Source of the DNA: CAZELM01 sp964512995
Lineage (GTDB): Bacteria; CSSED10-310
Length of the DNA stretch: 37,216 bases
Reading direction: 5' to 3'
Assembly: GCA_964512995.1 (NCBI GenBank)
Contig: CAZELM010000041.1
Coordinates: 1 to 37,216 of the forward strand
Shown here: positions 9,364-16,906 of the stretch, piece after piece
Position numbering within the stretch: position 1 is the stretch's first letter
Layout of the letters: the number at the start of each line of letters is the position of its first letter
The notes under the pieces: model-generated
What the model was told of the DNA's origin: nothing
Databases searched by the model: none
Seen by the model: only the letters and a program-made list of their open reading frames with translations
Translations under genes and position numbers: made by a program

Positions 9364-9660
9364 CCACACCCAGGGTTGTGCCAAAGGGGATGTGGAAACA
9401 TGGGCGCGTTCCCTCACCCCGCCGGCCATATCAGGGACTGAACCAGGCTGCATTCGCCGGCGACCCTCTCCCGGCGGGAGAGGGTTGTCAAGGATCTGCC
9501 TCTTTCCCCCCTTCGCCCTCCGGGAGAAGGGGTCGGGGGATGAGGGAACATGCATGTTTTTAGGCAAGGCGTCCTGGATTAAGGGAACATGCATGTTTTT
9601 AGGCAAGGCATTATGGAATAAGGAAACATGCACTTTTTCTGAACGGCGTCCTGCGATGAG
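9364..9660. repeat. Dispersed composite repeat, copy A
   Basis: This non-coding spacer consists almost entirely of a repeat also seen near 13.6 kb and 23.0 kb and, inverted and partial, near 14.9 kb. In order it has a CACCCAGGGTT block, a TTCCCTCACCCCGCCGGCC block, a perfect hairpin with 10-bp arms and a GGC loop (9463-9472 with 9476-9485), a CGCCCTCCGGGAGAAGGGG block, and three tandem 39-bp units. It lies downstream of the kinase gene and upstream of the SNF2 helicase promoter, so the GC-rich hairpin could limit read-through. No protein-coding content is supported. Confidence 0.8.
9544..9660. repeat. Three tandem 39-bp units, two with a 12-bp palindrome
   Basis: Units run 9544-9582, 9583-9621 and 9622-9660. 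Units 1 and 2 both begin GGGAACATGCATGTTTTTAG and contain the perfect palindrome AACATGCATGTT (9547-9558 and 9586-9597). Unit 3 is diverged (GGAAACATGCACTTTTTC). Two similar units with the same period appear at about 23060-23137 and one in copy B near 13705. There is no repeat-spacer alternation, so this is not a CRISPR array. Confidence 0.75.
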
Positions 9661-9668
9661 TGAATCCG

Positions 9669-11861
9669 TCATCGCTTCCGCCATTTTTTCAGCATATCCG
9701 CCACATCACTGCATTTTGCTTTTCGAGCCAGACGGTAGGCAGTCTTGCGGTCGATCGTTCTCGCATCCGGATCAGCTCCACGTTCAAGCAATCGTCTGGC
9801 AATCCCGACATAGCATTTCGACGCTGCCTCGTGGAGCGGTGAATAGCCCCACCTGTCCTGAACATTGACATCCGCTCCATTGGCAATCAGCCGCTCCACA
9901 GTCCGGAAATCGTTGAACCGCACCGCCCAATGTAACGCAGTCTGATCGTCTTTCACCCTCTGATTGATATCCGCACCGTGATCGATCAGCAGATCCACCA
10001 CTTCCCGATGCGCGTTGACAATGGCCACACATAACGGCGATAAACCATGACCACTCTTCTGATTGACATCCGCACCCTTTCGGATCAGCACCCGAGCGAT
10101 CTCCGCATGACCCTTTCGCACCGCCAGATCCAATGGCGTATTTCCGGCAGCATTCAGTCGATCGACACGAGCCCCTCGAACAAGATATTCATTCACCTGA
10201 TCCATCTCGTTGGCATATACCGCCCGGTGAAGCGCTGTATTTCCATATTTGTCGGCCTGGTTGACATTCTCCCCGCTATCTCTCTCTGAACCATCTTTTT
10301 CCGTTGGAGACTTCACTGGTAACTTTCGCATTGAACGATCGGCTTTCGATGTTCCATGTGAACCCGAAACGGTCTTCCCAGACTCCCGCCATCTCTCCGG
10401 CTCCCGTTGTGGCACTCCATCCGCTGTGTGTGATGGGAACGAACTCGGCCGGACCGTCGGGACCGCCACCGGTTTCACGGTTGGTTTTGGCGTTGGTTTC
10501 GGCTTACCGGATGCCGCTGACCAATCGGACCGCTCCATAGCTGCATCGGTCAACTCTCCCCAATATTTAAGAAGGACGTTTTTCACGGTGAGCGCGTGTC
10601 TGTCCCACGACTGATGAACCTGATTCCACCGGGTCACCACCCCCGTGTCCTCCACGATCATCCAACCCGCTATCAGAAACGGAAGGATAACGCCGACTGC
10701 GATCGCCCATTTTTTTCCGGGAGTCGGTGTCCATATCCCCCGACGACGAATCCGGTTCCGGATCGGTCGCGCTACCGCAGAGCCCGCCATGGGAGACTGG
10801 ACTGGCCACTGCGCCTGTGGGAGCGAGCGCCCCGGCTGGTTCGCGAGCTGTTTTCGCGCTTCACAAGCACACCACGGGCATTTCCGAACATGTTTCGAAA
10901 ACCAATGAGACGCATCCGTTCGGCACTGAACCAATTTCGATTCCGCTCTGTCAAGCGCATGGATCCACTGCTCGGCACTCGGCCGGGAACGCGGATTGCG
11001 GTGCCCCTTGACAAAACAACGCAGGAGCAGCGATTGCACATCCTTGTGAAGTGTGCTGAACAGGGGGGCTCCGGGTGGAGGGTTGAACGATCTGTTGGAA
11101 CGGTACGGGAAGATACCGTTTTTGATGCAGTGAACGTAAATCTCTCCCAGAATCGATACGCTCGGGTCCTGGGGAGCGCCTGTGAAGGGGTGATATCCCT
11201 CCATCAACAACTGAAAAATCATAGCCGCCAGTCCGAACAGATCATGATGGACGGTACGGTCGACCGAATCCAGGGATTTCCCCTGCAGTTCTGGAGGGGT
11301 ATATTCGGCGACACCGACCCGGCACCGGTGGATGGTCCCCTGAGCATCCCGCACCTGGAAGGAATCGGTATCGACCAACGTCACCAGGGCATTAGGTGTT
11401 ACCAGGACATTTTTCTGATTGATATCCCCCAGAACATACCCACGGGTATGCAGCGCATGAATGGCAGTCGCCAGATTCCTGGCGGTTCGATGCAGGTATC
11501 GCCAATCGAATGCCGGATGATTCCGGGAGCGCTGCTGCGGATTGTAGATTTCAAAAATATCCGGACTCCGTGAGATGCGCGGCATGAGAAATCCGGCAAA
11601 TCGGCCATGTTCATACAGAATCTCGATCGGCCAGGCGATGGAGATGTGTGGTGGAGTCATCCGGCGCGTGTCATCCTGCGGCGCATTCTCCAGCATGGCC
11701 TGCAATTTCAGTTCTTTCTCCGGAGTCCGATGGGATGGATGGTAGATCTTGGCAACAATACCCGACTGCCCGGCAACATCATAGACGACACCTTCCCCCC
11801 CTTGGCCGATCTCGCGGGTTGTTGAAATGGTCGTATGATATCGCGTGGTGTAGATTGGCAT
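9669..11861 (-). CDS. Hanks-type protein kinase with membrane segment and C-terminal ankyrin repeats (YegI-like, TerY-P triad)
   Basis: A protein of 730 residues from the ATG at 11861, four bases after the phosphatase stop; a start at 11915 would overlap that gene heavily. Kinase features are the glycine loop IGQGGEGVVYDV (18-29), lysine in IVAKIY (about 38), catalytic loop GDINQKNVLV (145-154), VDTDSF in place of DFG (163-168), YTPPEL (187-192) and HHDLFGLAAMIFQLL. A CPWC motif (328-331) follows, then a hydrophobic helix (385-403), a Pro-rich linker, and about six ankyrin repeats (533-727; e.g. NTALHRAV, NTPLDLAV, TALHWAV). It probably phosphorylates Ser/Thr on partner proteins, opposed by the adjacent PP2C phosphatase and associated with the vWA protein. 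E. coli YegI is the nearest familiar relative. A single crossing with a cytosolic kinase would place the ankyrins outside the cytoplasm. Confidence 0.85.
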   Translation of the reverse strand: MPIYTTRYHTTISTTREIGQGGEGVVYDVAGQSGIVAKIYHPSHRTPEKELKLQAMLENAPQDDTRRMTPPHISIAWPIEILYEHGRFAGFLMPRISRSPDIFEIYNPQQRSRNHPAFDWRYLHRTARNLATAIHALHTRGYVLGDINQKNVLVTPNALVTLVDTDSFQVRDAQGTIHRCRVGVAEYTPPELQGKSLDSVDRTVHHDLFGLAAMIFQLLMEGYHPFTGAPQDPSVSILGEIYVHCIKNGIFPYRSNRSFNPPPGAPLFSTLHKDVQSLLLRCFVKGHRNPRSRPSAEQWIHALDRAESKLVQCRTDASHWFSKHVRKCPWCACEARKQLANQPGRSLPQAQWPVQSPMAGSAVARPIRNRIRRRGIWTPTPGKKWAIAVGVILPFLIAGWMIVEDTGVVTRWNQVHQSWDRHALTVKNVLLKYWGELTDAAMERSDWSAASGKPKPTPKPTVKPVAVPTVRPSSFPSHTADGVPQREPERWRESGKTVSGSHGTSKADRSMRKLPVKSPTEKDGSERDSGENVNQADKYGNTALHRAVYANEMDQVNEYLVRGARVDRLNAAGNTPLDLAVRKGHAEIARVLIRKGADVNQKSGHGLSPLCVAIVNAHREVVDLLIDHGADINQRVKDDQTALHWAVRFNDFRTVERLIANGADVNVQDRWGYSPLHEAASKCYVGIARRLLERGADPDARTIDRKTAYRLARKAKCSDVADMLKKWRKR

Positions 11862-11865
11862 CGCT

Positions 11866-12654
11866 TTAGATCGGGTCAGGCTCTCCGGTCTCGATCTCGG
11901 AAGAGCACTGCACATGCCCGATCAATACCAGGGTTTTGTCATCGTCGGTCCTCGCACAGACCCGCTCGGAATTGAGAAAGTCCACCAGTCGCAGGGATGT
12001 TTCATCAGCATCGGCTGGTCTGCAAACACCTTCCAGCAACGGACGAAAAAAAGGGGCATGTGGTGTTCCGGTGATCAGATTGATCGACAGATGCTGCAGA
12101 CCATCGGTGAGCATTGCGACGGCTTTTACCGGAGCGGCATGAATCGAACATCGCACATGAGCCAATGCATCCGATGCTGTAAGAGGCGTGACTTCATTGG
12201 CATACTCCCCCTGCTGAGGTCGGCTGATAGTTTCGAGCCTGTCGTCTTCGGACAGAACGACAACCGCTCCATCCCCGATATGTCCGGTAATCACCTGATT
12301 CCGAGTGATCACACTCACGATCAATATGGTGCCAAACTCACGCATGGGTAAATCCACAGATGCCGCTGTCTGCGCCAATGCATGGCGCACTATGGAAAAA
12401 ACGTCGGATAATATGAACAGCCATTGATCATCGGAGGAGGGGAGACCGACCGCCAGGGTCTGGCTCAGTGTTTCCAGCGATGTTTCAACAGCCAGCCATG
12501 CGCCTTCATCCGATCGGGAGGCTGAACCCAGTCCATCGGCCACAGCAGCGATCACCCCATAATTGAAAATACGGTACCCGTGACTGTCCTGACACGGTAA
12601 ACCGATCCGGCTATGATTGGTACCGGGAACGGATGCTCCGATGATTTGCCACAT
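11866..12654 (-). CDS. PP2C-family Ser/Thr protein phosphatase (YegK-like, TerY-P triad)
   Basis: A protein of 262 residues from the ATG at 12654, which shares its A with the TGA of the vWA gene (TGATG). The upstream ATG at 12669 would add five residues and looks less likely, because the family normally begins right at WxxIGASVxGTxH. Metal-binding PP2C signatures are CQDSHG, AAVADGLGSA, ITGHIGDGAVV, MLTDGLQ and the C-terminal DDKTLVLI. It is a Mn/Mg-dependent phosphatase that probably reverses phosphorylation by the kinase encoded four bases downstream. The vWA-PP2C-kinase order is that of the TerY-P triad and of E. coli yegL-yegK-yegI. Confidence 0.88.
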   Translation of the reverse strand: MWQIIGASVPGTNHSRIGLPCQDSHGYRIFNYGVIAAVADGLGSASRSDEGAWLAVETSLETLSQTLAVGLPSSDDQWLFILSDVFSIVRHALAQTAASVDLPMREFGTILIVSVITRNQVITGHIGDGAVVVLSEDDRLETISRPQQGEYANEVTPLTASDALAHVRCSIHAAPVKAVAMLTDGLQHLSINLITGTPHAPFFRPLLEGVCRPADADETSLRLVDFLNSERVCARTDDDKTLVLIGHVQCSSEIETGEPDPI

Positions 12655-13316
12655 CAGGCCATGCCCCATCCCATCGGCGATTGCAGCGGGACCGTGTCAG
12701 TCGGATTGGAATGGGAGACACCTTTCAGACTCGTTGAAAGCCAGATAAACATCTCCCGGAAATTCAATCCCTTGAGTTTCAAGGGCTGACGGACCGCGAT
12801 CTGAGCCAACAGGTTCATGTCTGCACCTTCCACTCCCACAACGAAAAAACATATTTTCTTGTTCGTTTCCGCGTCTTTGATACGCTGAGCGGCGGTTTTC
12901 CATACATCACCATCTGTTGGAGCGCCGTCCGTAATCAGGAAAATCCACGGCCGGTAATAGGAGATGCCATTCTGTTTATAAACCTGTTTGCGGTCATTGA
13001 TTTTATCGAGAGCCAGATTGATGGCTCCGCCCATGGGTGTGTCTCCAGTGGCATTCAATGCAGGAGGTGCGAATTGGCCGGCTGTGATGAAATCCTGCGC
13101 AAGTGAAACAGGGCCGAATGTGATGATGGCAATTTCGACCCGGAGCATGGCCAGCGTGTCTTTCGACAGCTCATCCTGAAACATCTGTAAACCGGCGTTC
13201 AACTCCCGGATGGGTGTTCCGGCCATCGAACCGGATGTATCCAGCAACAGAACACAGGGACACCGGGGTTCCGGATTGCTGGTGTCGAACTCCACCTGAT
13301 TGAATTCGATTGTCAT
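12654..13316 (-). CDS. TerY-like von Willebrand factor A domain protein (YegL-like)
   Basis: A protein of 220 residues that is nearly all vWA domain. The metal-ion-dependent adhesion site is intact: DTSGSM near residue 26, GDTPMGGA near 91 and LITDGAPTD near 127. There is no signal peptide or membrane segment, so it is cytoplasmic. In TerY-P systems such proteins are thought to serve as the binding partner or sensor for the linked phosphatase and kinase. AAAGGAAAAAAC precedes the ATG. It is the first gene of the operon, and its stop overlaps the phosphatase start. Confidence 0.88.
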   Translation of the reverse strand: MTIEFNQVEFDTSNPEPRCPCVLLLDTSGSMAGTPIRELNAGLQMFQDELSKDTLAMLRVEIAIITFGPVSLAQDFITAGQFAPPALNATGDTPMGGAINLALDKINDRKQVYKQNGISYYRPWIFLITDGAPTDGDVWKTAAQRIKDAETNKKICFFVVGVEGADMNLLAQIAVRQPLKLKGLNFREMFIWLSTSLKGVSHSNPTDTVPLQSPMGWGMA

Positions 13317-13368
13317 GTTTTTTCCTTTCGTGACAGATTGGATAGAGAAAAAGTGATCATGTCTCAGA

Positions 13369-13397
13369 TTTGTAACAGATTTTCAGATGGCAATCAA
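13369..13397 (-). promoter_or_regulatory. Putative sigma70 promoter of the vWA-PP2C-kinase operon
   Basis: On the minus strand TTGATT (13397-13392), a 17-base spacer ending in TGT, and TACAAA (13374-13369) give an extended -10 promoter about 45 bases upstream of the vWA ribosome site. The arrangement closely resembles the promoter predicted for the helicase-methylase operon (TTGACT, 17 bases, TGT, TACACA). Confidence 0.45.
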
Positions 13398-13499
13398 AAA
13401 GAAATGCGGTCATGATACTCGGGGAGACATGCACGGGGGAACCAGGAAAAAAGAAGTGAGAAATTGGCAAATCAGTCCCTCATACTGCTTGCTGCCAAG

Positions 13500-13830
13500 G
13501 CGTTGGCCAAACAAAAAAACGGGTTCCCTCACCCAGGGTTTTGCAAAGGCGACGATTAAACAACGGCAGGTTCCCTCACCCCGTCGGCCATATCAGGGAT
13601 TGAACCAGACCCATTCGCCGGCGACCCTCTCCCGTTGGGAGAGGACAGTCACGGATCTGTCTCTTTCGCCCGTTCGCCCTCCGGGAGAAGGGGTTGGGGG
13701 ATGAGGGAACATGCTTTTTCAGGGAAGGCGTTATGGAAACAACGGCAGATTCCCTCACCCCCGCCAGCCATAGTAAGGGATTGCTCCTGGCTGGCATGGC
13801 CGGCGACTCTCTCCCGGTGGGAGATGATAA
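13500..13830. repeat. Dispersed composite repeat, copy B
   Basis: In the same orientation as copy A it has the CACCCAGGGTT block, TTCCCTCACCCCGTCGGCC, an 8-bp-arm hairpin (13626-13633 with 13637-13644), CGCCCTCCGGGAGAAGGGG and one GGGAACATGC unit. A second, degraded TTCCCTCACCCCC...TCTCCC-GGT-GGGAGA segment then extends to about 13826. It fills most of the 619-base gap between the divergent vWA and DUF1835 genes. Copies A and B flank the vWA-PP2C-kinase operon as direct repeats. Confidence 0.8.
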
Positions 13831-13935
13831 ATTTTTGGGCTCTTTCAACGATGGACGAAAATAAAAAGTTGATATAGAATATAAACTGATTCACAGGCCA
13901 GAACTATTTAACCAAAGATAAAAGGAAACTATGTC

Positions 13936-14847
13936 ATGGAAAAATTACTGCATATCACGAGCGGCGATTGTGCCGGAGACATACTGGTTAAGTCCGGCAT
14001 TCCGGGAGAAGTCTTTGTCTGGCACGACATCCTCTATGACGGCCCCCGCAACGCAGGGATTTTTGCTCCCGGAGTAATCGAGAAACGAGCGGTCTTTCTC
14101 GAACAGACGACCGGAGGTGGATTGACACAGGAAATCATTGTAAAAACCTTGTGGAATCAATTTTACAAACTTTTGAGTGCAGATCAATATGACCGTATCG
14201 TACTATGGTTTGATGCGTGCCTGTTCGATCAATCGATGCTCGCACACATCCTGACCTTTTTGAATCATATCGATTACAGGCACGTTGAACTTCTGTGTAT
14301 CGATGCTTACCCGGGCATCGAGCCATACCATGGACTGGGACAACTGAATCCTGAAGAGATGGCTTCGGTTTATGATCAACGGAAACCGGTGACAGATGAG
14401 CAGTTTAAGTTTGCGATTCTGGTGGATATTGCATTTGCAAAGCAGGATATCGAATGGATAACCGACCTCGCCCAGCGCAAAGAAGCTCCGTTGCCCTGGG
14501 TTCCGGCAGCCGCCGCACGATGGCTTCAGGAACAACCCGATCCGGTCACGGGATTGGGACGTCTGGAACAGCTCGCGATGGATGCCATCCGATCCGGACT
14601 GGAAACGCCTCCTGAAATCTATAGATACGCGTCTGCCCATGACACGCCTCCGCAGTTCTGGGGTGACACGACGTTGTGGATGAAGATCAATCATCTGGCA
14701 GACCGAGAGCCAGCCATTGTGCAGATCAGCGGACCAGCCAAACGGCTGCCTCAGTGGGAAAGCAGTCTGGATTTGAATGATTTCCGGATCAGACCACTGA
14801 CCGGTTCTAAAGACCACTTCCCCGACCCTTCCCCTGATGGGGAATGA
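13936..14847 (+). CDS. DUF1835 domain protein
   Basis: A protein of 303 residues. The N-terminal 120 or so residues match the DUF1835 pattern, e.g. LHITSGDCAGDILVKSGIPG followed by VFVWHDILYDGP and, later, IVLWFDACLFDQ. The family has no established biochemical role. The rest is mixed helical with WVPAAAARWLQE and no recognised motif. There is no signal peptide or membrane segment. An AAAGGAAAC ribosome site precedes the ATG. The gene stands alone between two repeat blocks and diverges from the vWA operon, so a functional link with the defence genes is unproven. The last dozen residues lie close to the next repeat and look less conserved. Confidence 0.8.
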   Translation: MEKLLHITSGDCAGDILVKSGIPGEVFVWHDILYDGPRNAGIFAPGVIEKRAVFLEQTTGGGLTQEIIVKTLWNQFYKLLSADQYDRIVLWFDACLFDQSMLAHILTFLNHIDYRHVELLCIDAYPGIEPYHGLGQLNPEEMASVYDQRKPVTDEQFKFAILVDIAFAKQDIEWITDLAQRKEAPLPWVPAAAARWLQEQPDPVTGLGRLEQLAMDAIRSGLETPPEIYRYASAHDTPPQFWGDTTLWMKINHLADREPAIVQISGPAKRLPQWESSLDLNDFRIRPLTGSKDHFPDPSPDGE

Positions 14848-14868
14848 CATTATTCAGAGGATCTTCTT

Positions 14869-14943
14869 TACCCTCTCCCACCGGGAGAGGGTCGCCGGCC
14901 GACCCGCATGGGACAGCCAAACAACAACGGCCGGCGGGGTGCG
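14869..14943. repeat. Dispersed repeat, inverted partial copy C
   Basis: A perfect hairpin with 10-bp arms and an ACC loop (14870-14879 with 14883-14892) is followed by GCCGGCC and GGCCGGCGGGGTGCG, the reverse of the CACCCCGCCGGCC block of copies A, B and E. It lies 22 bases after the DUF1835 stop, where it could end transcription, although no T-run follows. Confidence 0.7.
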
Positions 14944-15343
14944 AGTATTGCGTCATTGGCCAATTATATACCCGGTTACGCTATATAGCCGGCCGGTGGG
15001 GGTGACCGCCAAACCATCGCACATCATAACAGTGGGGGGCAGAAGTTTGAACCACAGATTACACTGATTAAACAGATTGCGCAGATGGGAGATTACCGTT
15101 GGCAGTGGTGAGGTGTGTTTCAACCGTTACTCCGTAACCATGCACTGTCGCTAGCGATTCCCCTCCATGTCAAGCGATAGTTCCTTGTCGGCCGCGCTGC
15201 AACGGCACCCCGCCATCAGTGGCATCCGATTCATCAGCGCAATCAGCGGTTCAGGCCTTTACCACGCAGGGATTATTGCGAATTCCGTGAAATGAACCCT
15301 CTTTTCTCACTTCTCTATACTCTCACCTTCAACAACGGCTGGC
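14944..15343. other. Non-coding spacer with degenerate repeat fragments
   Basis: No credible gene was found. The stretch holds AACCACAGATTACACTGATT (about 15050), a phrase of the kind seen in dispersed bacterial repeats, and a second GGCTGGCGGGGTGCG block near 15337 that resembles part of copy C. No tRNA or structured RNA was recognised. Confidence 0.5.
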
Positions 15344-15378
15344 GGGGTGCGGGAAGGCATTACCTGAACCCGCACCCC
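15344..15378. terminator. GC-rich inverted repeat between convergent genes
   Basis: GGGGTGCGGG (15344-15353) pairs perfectly with CCCGCACCCC (15369-15378) across a 15-base loop, starting five bases after the stop of the minus-strand gene that ends at 15383. There is no T-run, so intrinsic termination is uncertain; it may instead protect the mRNA 3' end or be part of the dispersed repeat. Confidence 0.4.
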
Positions 15379-15382
15379 GATA

Positions 15383-16873
15383 TCAATCGATACAGGAACC
15401 GCCTCCCAACGCGGTGAAGAAAATCATCTGAGCGTCACCCGAACTGACAGTTCCATCCCCATTACAGTCTGCAGCACAATACTCTTCTGCGGTCGGAACA
15501 ACCATGCCCAGCCCGATGAGAAATGCAAGTTGTGCATCTCCTGCGGAAACGGTTCCATCACGATTAACATCTCCGGTATGCAGACAAGGAATGGGAGTGG
15601 GTGTCATCGTGGGTGTATCCGTCGGGATCGAAGTTGAAGTATGCGTGGGAGTGATCGTCGGAGTGTCTGTTGGTATGGCAGTCGGCGTTGATGTCGGTGT
15701 GTCCGTGGGAGTTGACGTGGGTGTGTCCGTGGGAGTCATCGTCGGAGTGGGTGTATCGGTCGGGATCGGAGTGGGTGTTTCCATCGGTCCGATCTCGATC
15801 GTTTCCTCCGGGATGTTCTGACACCGAAAACAGGCTTCCAGCCAGGATGTGCTGCGCACCACATTCGAGATTCGCACTTCATCCATGTACGCATTTGCCA
15901 GATGGTTCGCTTCCGCATAGGCGATCGTCATCGGAGCGGACGCATTGGGTACAAGAGTTCCTGCGGAAACTGTACCCAGCAAAGCTCCATTAATGTAAAA
16001 ATTCCAGTTCGTTCCCGATCGGGTGAGACCAACGTGATACCATGTGTTTAAAACCGGCGTCCAACTTGGAGAATTGATCCATGCAGATACCGCTCCATTG
16101 ATATGAAATGTGAATCGATTCGTCATCCCGGAATAGTTCACGAGATATCCGATGACCCATTTATTATTGGAGCCGCCACCTTCATCCTGTGCGACCAGCC
16201 AGGCATTGGCCATGACCGGCAATTTCATCCAGAACTCGATCGTAAAACTGTTCCCTCCGAAATACCAGTCATCACTGTCCGGGAATGAATGCCGGTCATC
16301 TGATCCGTCGAAGTAATCCCCGCCATCAATTTTCCCGACCACATTCTGACTGACGCCATTCAATGGAGTTCCATCATGATCTCTGATTGTGGAATCATAT
16401 ACCGTTCCGGAGGTCTCTTCCAGATGCTGAACCGTTATGAATTGGCCATCCCATACATTTGTTGCATCCTGCTGTGATCCAGTGGCTGGATTTCCGTAAT
16501 ACATATAGAGGGTCGTCGTTGACGCCACCTGTATATATGGCACTCTGACCCAGATTTTCAGGTTCCGGCTACCGGGGGTTGCGACAAACCATTCGATCTC
16601 GTGGCTGAGTTTTGTGACTCCGTCTTCGGCAGTGAACAGAATATCATCGCCATCCGTCTGAGATGAGTCGAACACCGGGTTGGCTTCATCAGTGATGGAG
16701 ATCAAAAATGGAAAATACACCAAATCAGAACCTGAAAGCCCGGGATTGATCACAATCGATTGCCGGGATGACCAGGAGGGATGGTACCATCCGGCAGAAC
16801 TCCCGGAACAGACAATCCACGAGATCCAGAGAAGTCCCGCCAGACACATTGTCGTTCTCATGATACGATTCAT
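15383..16873 (-). CDS. Secreted DUF2341-LamG protein with Pro-Thr linker and dockerin-like tail
   Basis: A protein of 496 residues from the ATG at 16873 (GAGG six bases upstream); an in-frame TTG at 16885 is less likely. A signal peptide covers about residues 1-27. A DUF2341-like beta domain follows (WYHPSWSSRQSIVI to TLYMYYGNP), then a LamG/concanavalin-type domain (FTIEFWMKLP, WYHVGLTRSGTNWNFYINGA, YMDEVRISNVVR), a linker of PTDTPT-type repeats, and two EF-hand-like loops DVNRDGTVSAGDAQ and DCNGDGTVSSGDAQ at the C-terminus. The protein is probably extracellular and carbohydrate- or surface-binding, with a calcium-binding tail. The tail is shared with the gene ending at 36412. It lies 33 bases after the collagen-like gene and is probably co-transcribed with it. 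Confidence 0.85.
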   Translation of the reverse strand: MNRIMRTTMCLAGLLWISWIVCSGSSAGWYHPSWSSRQSIVINPGLSGSDLVYFPFLISITDEANPVFDSSQTDGDDILFTAEDGVTKLSHEIEWFVATPGSRNLKIWVRVPYIQVASTTTLYMYYGNPATGSQQDATNVWDGQFITVQHLEETSGTVYDSTIRDHDGTPLNGVSQNVVGKIDGGDYFDGSDDRHSFPDSDDWYFGGNSFTIEFWMKLPVMANAWLVAQDEGGGSNNKWVIGYLVNYSGMTNRFTFHINGAVSAWINSPSWTPVLNTWYHVGLTRSGTNWNFYINGALLGTVSAGTLVPNASAPMTIAYAEANHLANAYMDEVRISNVVRSTSWLEACFRCQNIPEETIEIGPMETPTPIPTDTPTPTMTPTDTPTSTPTDTPTSTPTAIPTDTPTITPTHTSTSIPTDTPTMTPTPIPCLHTGDVNRDGTVSAGDAQLAFLIGLGMVVPTAEEYCAADCNGDGTVSSGDAQMIFFTALGGGSCID

Positions 16874-16906
16874 CGTAAACCTCAATTCATTGTGTTTGCA
16901 TAAATT

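Noticed and set aside
9544..9660. Possible CRISPR array
   Set aside because: The 39-bp units are contiguous, with no unique spacers between repeats and no cas genes nearby.
10596..11573. Plus-strand open frame opposite the kinase gene
   Set aside because: It is a shadow of the kinase coding sequence; no recognisable motif.
13317..15382. tRNA or other structured RNA in the large spacers
   Set aside because: No cloverleaf, TTCGANTC-type arm or recognised riboswitch core was found; the hairpins belong to the dispersed repeat.
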